The notes under the pieces are model-generated. The model saw nothing but the letters and a program-made list of their open reading frames with translations. It did not search any database and was not told the origin of the DNA. From positions 1 through 9,982 of the forward strand of contig CAMOCR010000021.1 of assembly GCA_946611025.1 (NCBI GenBank): a stretch of DNA of 9,982 bases. The letters run 5' to 3'. This stretch comes from an uncultured Alphaproteobacteria bacterium (GTDB lineage: Bacteria > Pseudomonadota > Alphaproteobacteria > Rs-D84). This document shows positions 5,446 through 9,982 of this stretch, piece after piece (within the stretch, counting starts at the first letter, position 1; each line of letters starts with the position of its first letter). The position numbers and the translations under genes were made by a program.

Positions 5446-6816
5446 TTAATCTAATGTGCGCAAACTGATTTTATCATCATCAACAATTACCAGTTTGCCG
5501 TTGTGAATTCCAAATCTGCGCGCCGAATTAAACCCGTCACGCATACCATATAACTGTTCATCATAAACCGATGAAACACCGCGCAACAGGCACAACTGGT
5601 TCGCGGTCACGGCATCGTTGCACACCGCGATAATTGGAATATCGGGCTTGCGACAAGATATTTGAACCGCCGCATCGGCATCGCGCGCGAACACAATTAT
5701 CGCAACGGCATGATTCAAATATGCCATAGATGACACCGACCGCGACCAATCATTTTGCGGCGTGTTATCAACACGCGACCAATCATATGGATTCGCAATT
5801 GTATCCGCATCACAATACGACAAAATTCGCGCCATTTTATCAATCACATTGACCGGATTTATGCCGATTGTGGTTTCTTCGCTGGTCATGGTGGAATCAG
5901 CCCGCAGATATGCCGCATTTGCCACATCAGATATTTCTGCACGGGTTGGGAATTCGGCATCAACCATTGACGACATCATTTGTGTTGCCATGATAACCGG
6001 TTTATTCATCATGCGACACACACGAATAATTTTGCGTGAAATTGCGGGAACTTCTTCAAATGGCACTTCGACCGCTAAATCGCCACGCGCAATCATAATA
6101 CCGTCGGCCGCAGAAACAATTTCTTCGATTCTTGCAACCGCGTTTGGTCGTTCGATTTTTGCAATAATTTTTATCGGGTGTGTTGTTCGCGCCGCGATAA
6201 GTTCGCGCACATATGCAATATCGGCACCGCGCTGGACAAAAGACACCGCGACATAATCCGGCTTTTTCGTGATGGCATATTCTAAATCATCGCGGTCTTT
6301 TGGGGTTAAAATTGATGTTGCAACATCAGTATCTGGCAAATTAAACCCGCGCCGCGACCAGATTTCAGTTCCGCGCACAACCGTTGCAACCACCTTGTGT
6401 TTAGTCACCGAATCCACCGTCATTTCAATCTTGCCATCGTTTAACAAAATGCGGTCACCCACATTCAGCGATTTCAACACATCGGTATCTGGCAAATAAA
6501 CACGCCGCGCATTACCGGGGGTTGGGTCATCATCAAATGTAAATTTACCGCCAACGCGCAATGGATATTTTTCTTCGGTTTCAAAGTCGCCAATTCTGTG
6601 TTTTGGACCCTGAAGATCCACAATCACACCAACCGGTTTTCCTAATTCCGCCGCGACATCACGAATTAAATCGATTTTGTGTCCCTGAACATCACCAGTA
6701 TCGTGACTGAAATTTATACGAAACACGTCGGCACCCGCCGCAACCATATCACGAATAACCTTGCGCGATTCACTTTTTGGACCAATAGACGCGGTAATTT
6801 TTGTAAAATTATACAT
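5446..6816 (-). CDS. pyk: pyruvate kinase
   Basis: Converts phosphoenolpyruvate and ADP to pyruvate and ATP, the last step of glycolysis, in the cytosol. The 456-residue protein is slightly shorter than the usual 470-480. Seen in order: TKITASIGPKS (5-15); the nucleotide and substrate site residues Arg33, Asn35, Ser37, His38 in RINFSHD; DLQGPKHRIGDF (67-78), in the variant form common in alphaproteobacteria; the B domain (about 75-168); catalytic Lys220 and metal ligands Glu222 and Asp246 in AKIERP and ARGDLAVEV; then the stretch MATQMMSSM...PTRAEISDVANA. The usual SGETA segment reads SEETT. The C-terminal domain (about 345-456) is present. The start at 6816 follows GGGGGGAAC, a strong ribosome site. 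The gene diverges from gapR and is followed by the lipoprotein group. Confidence 0.97.
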   Translation of the reverse strand: MYNFTKITASIGPKSESRKVIRDMVAAGADVFRINFSHDTGDVQGHKIDLIRDVAAELGKPVGVIVDLQGPKHRIGDFETEEKYPLRVGGKFTFDDDPTPGNARRVYLPDTDVLKSLNVGDRILLNDGKIEMTVDSVTKHKVVATVVRGTEIWSRRGFNLPDTDVATSILTPKDRDDLEYAITKKPDYVAVSFVQRGADIAYVRELIAARTTHPIKIIAKIERPNAVARIEEIVSAADGIMIARGDLAVEVPFEEVPAISRKIIRVCRMMNKPVIMATQMMSSMVDAEFPTRAEISDVANAAYLRADSTMTSEETTIGINPVNVIDKMARILSYCDADTIANPYDWSRVDNTPQNDWSRSVSSMAYLNHAVAIIVFARDADAAVQISCRKPDIPIIAVCNDAVTANQLCLLRGVSSVYDEQLYGMRDGFNSARRFGIHNGKLVIVDDDKISLRTLD

Positions 6817-6846
6817 GTTCCCCCCACCATGTACGATTTGTTTATC

Positions 6847-6891
6847 TTGATTTTTTCAATTTATGATATATCATAACTTGCAACATAACAA
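6847..6891. promoter_or_regulatory. overlapping divergent promoters and palindrome between pyk and gapR
   Basis: A perfect 16-bp palindrome TTATGATATATCATAA (6861-6876), flanked by a further CAA/TTG match (6857-6880), sits mid-gap. Its halves act as two -10 hexamers. Rightward: TTGATT (6847-6852), 16 bp, TATCAT (6869-6874) for gapR. Leftward: TTGTTA (6886-6891), 17 bp, TATCAT on the minus strand (6863-6868) for pyk. The two promoters interleave, so they should compete, and the palindrome could equally be a repressor operator. Confidence 0.5.
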
Positions 6892-6903
6892 GGGGAAAAA
6901 TAT

Positions 6904-7152
6904 ATGAAGAACGCAAACCACGGCGCAATTGACAATCAACAATTGCTTAGCATCATCGAAAGAATTGAAAAATTAAACGAAGACACCGCTGCAATCGCTG
7001 CTGATATCAAAGAAATTTATAGCGAGGCAAAATCGGCGGGCTTTGATCCAAAATACATTCGTCAAATGATACGTCTGCGCAAATTAGACCCAGATGAATT
7101 AGACGAAGCCGATGAATTGACCCAAATGTACCGCAGCGCACTGGGGTTATAA
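6904..7152 (+). CDS. gapR: GapR-family nucleoid-associated protein (DUF2312)
   Basis: GapR is an alphaproteobacterial nucleoid protein. In Caulobacter it binds overtwisted AT-rich DNA ahead of the replication and transcription machinery and helps topoisomerases. This 82-residue protein shows the full family pattern: a long N-terminal coiled-coil helix (about 10-45, LLSIIERIEKLNEDTAAIAADIKEIYSEAKSAGFD) then KYIRQMIRLRKLDPDELDEADEL and a short final helix ending YRSALGL. Length is typical (about 75-95). AGGGG lies 10 bases before the ATG. The stop TAA (7150-7152) overlaps the next ATG by one base, so the two genes are almost certainly one transcript. Proximity of this family to pyruvate kinase is, as far as I recall, seen in other alphaproteobacteria. 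Confidence 0.95.
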   Translation: MKNANHGAIDNQQLLSIIERIEKLNEDTAAIAADIKEIYSEAKSAGFDPKYIRQMIRLRKLDPDELDEADELTQMYRSALGL

Positions 7153-7466
7153 TGAAACGTTTCACCAAACGTGTTGAAGATTTTACATGCGCACACTGTG
7201 GCGCAAAAGTTTCGGGCAATGGGTACACAAACCATTGCCCGAAATGCTTATATTCCCGTCATGTTGATAACACCCCCGGCGACCGCGCATCAAATTGCGG
7301 TGGTATGATGGCACCGGTTGCAATTGAAAAGCGGGGCGACGATTTTATTATTACACACCGTTGCGAAAAATGCGGCAAAACCATTCGCCAGCACGCCGCC
7401 GAAAATGACGACATGGATACAATAATTTCCATCACCGCAAACAAATCATTTATTTTTGGAAATTAA
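7152..7466 (+). CDS. RNHCP-domain zinc-ribbon protein
   Basis: A 104-residue protein matching the RNHCP domain, a small cysteine-rich family of unknown function. Metal-binding candidates are C13-x2-C16, C29-x2-C32, C49, and C71-x2-C74, consistent with one or two zinc sites. The signature reads TNHCPKCLYSRHVD (26-39), so the family's leading Arg is replaced by Thr, followed by TPGDRASNCGGMMAP (41-55) and a second CEKCG knuckle (71-75). It starts inside the gapR stop codon (TAATG), with GGGG about 5 bases upstream in the gapR tail. Its own stop (7464-7466) overlaps the convergent pyrG stop (7463-7465). The coding sequence contains a 13-bp perfect inverted repeat at 7210-7244. RNA binding is a reasonable guess for a zinc ribbon but not shown here. 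Confidence 0.9.
   Translation: MKRFTKRVEDFTCAHCGAKVSGNGYTNHCPKCLYSRHVDNTPGDRASNCGGMMAPVAIEKRGDDFIITHRCEKCGKTIRQHAAENDDMDTIISITANKSFIFGN
7210..7244 (+). repeat. 13-bp perfect inverted repeat within the RNHCP gene
   Basis: TTTCGGGCAATGG (7210-7222) and its exact complement CCATTGCCCGAAA (7232-7244) flank a 9-nt loop. In the mRNA it would form a stable hairpin over codons 20-31. No T-run follows, so it is not an intrinsic terminator. Confidence 0.8.
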
Positions 7467-9037
7467 CTTTTCCGTTTCTTTGCCGCGGCGATAAATGCGT
7501 TGAACATTGGGTGGCCGGTGTATGGGCTGCTTTGGAATTCGGGATGGAATTGCCCTGCGATAAAGAACGGGTGATTTTTCAATTCCACAATTTCCGGCAA
7601 TCGTCCATCGGGACTGCGCCCAGATATTATCATGCCTGCATCCGCGAATTCTTTCTCGTATTCAATATTCATTTCGTACCGATGGCGGTGGCGTTCACTG
7701 ATATGTTCCGCGCTCCAAATACTGTGTGCGAGTGTCCCCGGTGTTATGTCGCACGGGTACGCGCCCAAACGTAATGTTCCGCCCATATTTTCCGCATCAT
7801 GCGCCGCCATAATATCAATTACTGGCTTTGCGTTTTTATTAAATTCGGTTGAATCTGCATCCGCCCAGCCCAACACATTACGCGCAAAGTCAATCACTGC
7901 CACCTGCATCCCCAAACATATCCCCATATATGGGACACCCGTTTCACGCGCATAACCCGCCGCCGCAATTTTACCCGCAACACCACGCACGCCAAAGCCC
8001 CCTGGCACCAATATTCCGTCAACATCGGCACAACTTTCGGGCGCAAATTCTTCGGCATTTATCTTTTTAATTTTCACATGCACATTGTTTTGAATACCGG
8101 CATGAAATAATGCCTCGTTTAACGATTTATATGCATCGGGTACATGAAAATATTTGCCCACCATGCCGATTGTGACGGTTGGCAAGTCTGCCGATAAATG
8201 ATGTTCAATGCGCTTAAACTTTTCCATATTACCCGCCGCATGCGGCAAACCAAAATGGTCGGCGATTATATCAAAGACATGTTGTGCATCATATGCCAAT
8301 GGAATTTTATAAATATTATCGACATCAATACCACTGATTACATTTTGTGCCGGCAAATTACAGAACATACCAATTTTCGCGCGTTCGTCAGGTTCCAGCA
8401 TGCGCGGGGTGCGAACAATTAACATATCTGCCTGAATCCCGTTTTCCAGCAAGTTTCGCACCGACATTTGTGTTGGCTTGGTTTTTAATTCGCCACTTTT
8501 TTCCAAATACGGTGCCAATGTCAAATGAATAAACATAACATTGCGGCGACCAACATCGTTCGCAAATTGGCGAATTGATTCCAAGAATATCTTGCCCTCT
8601 ATATCGCCCACCGTTCCACCAATTTCACAAACAACAAAATCAGTATTCGTTGGCGCAGAAATATATTCTTTTATCTTATTACTGACATGCGGAATCATTT
8701 GCACTGTCGCGCCCAAGTAATCGCCCCGCCGTTCTGCGTTTAACACATCCCAATATATGCGACCACCCGACACCGAATCAGACCGCCCCAAACGCGCACC
8801 TAAAAATCGTTCGTAATAACCTAAATCAAGGTCTGTTTCAAAACCATCGTTCGTCACATATACTTCGCCATGTTGAAATGGCGACATTGTGCCGGGGTCA
8901 ATATTCAAATACGGATCAAATTTTCGCGCATGAACGGTATAACCACGCGATTGTAAAAGGGCGCCACAACTTGCCGCTGCGACGCCCTTGCCTAAACTCG
9001 AAACCACACCACCAGTAATGAATATATATTTTGCCAT
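7463..9037 (-). CDS. pyrG: CTP synthase
   Basis: Makes CTP from UTP, ATP and glutamine in pyrimidine nucleotide synthesis. From the ATG at 9037 the protein is 524 residues, at the short end of the 525-550 family range. The synthetase domain starts MAKYIFITGGVVSSLGKG, with the P-loop around Lys17, the MSPFQHGEVYVTNDG segment (51-65), and metal ligands Asp71 and Glu139. The glutamine amidotransferase domain (about 285-524) has nucleophile Cys374 in GICLGMQ, with His498 and Glu500 in QFHPEF completing the triad. GGAAGG lies about 8 bases before this start. The frame is open 18 codons further up to 9091, but that extension contains the promoter and is not conserved in the family. Its stop overlaps the RNHCP gene stop tail-to-tail with no terminator between them. 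Confidence 0.97.
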   Translation of the reverse strand: MAKYIFITGGVVSSLGKGVAAASCGALLQSRGYTVHARKFDPYLNIDPGTMSPFQHGEVYVTNDGFETDLDLGYYERFLGARLGRSDSVSGGRIYWDVLNAERRGDYLGATVQMIPHVSNKIKEYISAPTNTDFVVCEIGGTVGDIEGKIFLESIRQFANDVGRRNVMFIHLTLAPYLEKSGELKTKPTQMSVRNLLENGIQADMLIVRTPRMLEPDERAKIGMFCNLPAQNVISGIDVDNIYKIPLAYDAQHVFDIIADHFGLPHAAGNMEKFKRIEHHLSADLPTVTIGMVGKYFHVPDAYKSLNEALFHAGIQNNVHVKIKKINAEEFAPESCADVDGILVPGGFGVRGVAGKIAAAGYARETGVPYMGICLGMQVAVIDFARNVLGWADADSTEFNKNAKPVIDIMAAHDAENMGGTLRLGAYPCDITPGTLAHSIWSAEHISERHRHRYEMNIEYEKEFADAGMIISGRSPDGRLPEIVELKNHPFFIAGQFHPEFQSSPYTGHPMFNAFIAAAKKRKS

Positions 9038-9062
9038 AAGAATACCTTCCTTATGGACTACT

Positions 9063-9091
9063 ATCATAGGAAAAATATCGTTGCGATGCAA
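9063..9091 (-). promoter_or_regulatory. promoter of pyrG
   Basis: On the minus strand TTGCAT (9086-9091) is followed after 17 bp by TATGAT (9063-9068, 5/6). Transcription would begin near 9056, giving a leader of about 19 nt that holds the GGAAGG ribosome site. Confidence 0.5.
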
Positions 9092-9110
9092 CGAAATAAA
9101 TTTCTATACT
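9081..9110 (+). promoter_or_regulatory. promoter of comEC, probably leaderless
   Basis: TTGCGA (9081-9086) is followed after 18 bp by TATACT (9105-9110, 5/6). The ATG at 9117 begins just 6 bases after the -10, where transcription should start. No Shine-Dalgarno sequence precedes it. The -35 lies in the inverted repeat CGTTGC-GAT-GCAACG (9079-9093) shared with the pyrG -35. Confidence 0.5.
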
Positions 9111-9116
9111 GGATAC

Positions 9117-9982
9117 ATGCAGAAACTGTTTGAAAACCAACGCGACAATTTATTTTTATGGGTGCCATTTATTATGGCGGCGGGTGGTGCGTTATATTTT
9201 TCATGTGGCACCGAACCAAATATTCCATTTGCACCAATTGTTGCGCTTGCTTTATTCATCACAATTTGCATTTGGCGCGCGCCAATAATAATTCGCGCAA
9301 TTTTAATTTTCATGTTTGGGTTTTGCTATGCATGCGCATATACCAACATAATCGACACGCCCGTTATGCCGCGCAATATGCGGAATATGGAAATCACGGG
9401 CGTGGTTCGCAATATTGATTATACCGACGACAAGGCGCGCATCTATATCCGTATTCCGTCGCGCGACATAAACATAAATTCGACAGGTGACGCAACCGTT
9501 CGTGTTTCAATTGCAGGAACAAAATTACCAAACATAAACGACACAATCAAAACAACGGCAACATTGTTTGCGCCAACACCCCCAGATGCGCCCGGTGGTT
9601 TTGATTTTGCGCGTTGGGCATATTTTAATGGCATTACCGCAACTGGCTATATCGATGGTTTTTCCATTATAGATAAAAATGACCATGCCGACACAAATAA
9701 CATACGTGATTTTATACACCGCAATACTAATTCGATGTTGGTTGATGGATTGGTCTTGGGGTATAAAAACACATTGCCACGTGATGTGCGTAAAATCTGG
9801 ACCGCGGCGGGTGTTGGACATATATGGTCAATCAGTGGTTTTCACATGACACTGATTATGGGTTGGGCATTTGCATTGTTTTATTTTTTGTTCCGCGCCA
9901 TACCGCCCATCGTGCGCCGTGTGCCCGCAAAACAGGTTGCGATGATTTGCGCGTGGATTATCTTGATTTTATATGTCGTTAT
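9117..9982 (+). CDS. comEC: ComEC/Rec2-family DNA uptake channel protein, N-terminal part (cut by window edge)
   Basis: ComEC forms the inner-membrane channel that carries single-stranded DNA into the cytoplasm during natural transformation. The window holds the first 288 codons. Near the N-terminus are hydrophobic segments (about 13-28, 38-52, 56-75), then a soluble DUF4131/OB-like region (about 90-185) with the diagnostic PPDAPGGFDFARWAYFNG (155-172). The Competence domain opens with LVLGYKNTLPRDVRKIW (212-228), the hallmark GVGHIWSISGFHMTLIMG (232-249) and further membrane helices (about 247-261, 274-288). Family proteins are about 650-800 residues, so the rest of the channel and any C-terminal metallo-beta-lactamase-like domain lie outside. 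The start at 9117 has no ribosome site but sits right after a -10 hexamer, fitting a leaderless message. It diverges from pyrG. Whether the cell is competent cannot be judged from this gene alone. Confidence 0.92.
   Translation, partial: MQKLFENQRDNLFLWVPFIMAAGGALYFSCGTEPNIPFAPIVALALFITICIWRAPIIIRAILIFMFGFCYACAYTNIIDTPVMPRNMRNMEITGVVRNIDYTDDKARIYIRIPSRDININSTGDATVRVSIAGTKLPNINDTIKTTATLFAPTPPDAPGGFDFARWAYFNGITATGYIDGFSIIDKNDHADTNNIRDFIHRNTNSMLVDGLVLGYKNTLPRDVRKIWTAAGVGHIWSISGFHMTLIMGWAFALFYFLFRAIPPIVRRVPAKQVAMICAWIILILYVV

Noticed and set aside
6319..6508. Internal repeat in pyruvate kinase encoding LPDTDV twice (residues 108-113 and 160-165)
   Set aside because: Both positions correspond to normal pyruvate kinase B-domain edges where similar LP motifs occur; not evidence of duplication.
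9038..9091. 18-codon extension at the pyrG N-terminus
   Set aside because: The family begins at MAKYIFITGG, GGAAGG precedes the ATG at 9037, and the extension covers the -10 and -35 boxes.
9104..9821. Minus-strand open frames opposite comEC
   Set aside because: The plus-strand frame encodes recognisable ComEC motifs across the whole stretch; the opposite frames do not resemble any family.
1..9982. CRISPR arrays, transposases, tRNA genes, phage genes
   Set aside because: No regularly spaced repeats, no transposase or integrase motifs and no tRNA-like cloverleaf were seen on either strand.

Overview
The window reads as chromosomal DNA of an alphaproteobacterium with moderate GC. The lineage call rests on a GapR/DUF2312 protein beside pyruvate kinase, a D,D-carboxypeptidase carrying a C-terminal SPOR domain, and the 'DLQGPK' style of pyruvate kinase. 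Core genes end in TGA or TAA and use TGG for Trp, so the standard bacterial code fits. The gene style resembles uncultured, host-associated Alphaproteobacteria, but genus cannot be read from this sequence.

Layout. Positions 1-2589 (minus strand) hold a compact cluster transcribed right to left: dacA (D,D-carboxypeptidase), recR (recombination mediator), rsmA (16S rRNA dimethyltransferase, cut by the left edge). recR and rsmA overlap by ATGA. Positions 2590-3028 hold no conventional core gene. They contain a promoter for dacA, a strong plus-strand promoter, about 240 nt of highly structured sequence ending in a clear intrinsic terminator (a probable non-coding RNA that I cannot assign to a known class), and a second structured stretch just ahead of the next gene. 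Positions 3029-4024 (plus strand) encode a Stealth-family sugar-phosphate transferase whose base composition and arginine codons differ from the neighbours, which suggests horizontal acquisition. A bidirectional terminator separates it from a minus-strand group of three small lipoproteins (4068-5392): a BamE-like protein followed by two paralogues of unknown function. Pyruvate kinase lies upstream on the same strand (5446-6816).

A short divergent region (6817-6903) with a 16-bp palindrome separates pyk from the plus-strand pair gapR and an RNHCP-domain zinc protein, which overlap by one base. The stop codon of the second gene overlaps the stop of the convergent pyrG (CTP synthase, minus strand, 7463-9037). 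A second divergent region (9038-9116) drives pyrG leftward and comEC rightward; comEC runs off the right edge.

Most of the window is housekeeping: ribosome maturation, recombination repair, peptidoglycan trimming, glycolysis, nucleotide synthesis, nucleoid organisation and DNA uptake. The unexplained part is the RNA-like locus at 2678-2920 with the adjoining Stealth gene and its folded leader. Secondary points of interest are the interleaved divergent promoters and the lipoprotein trio.
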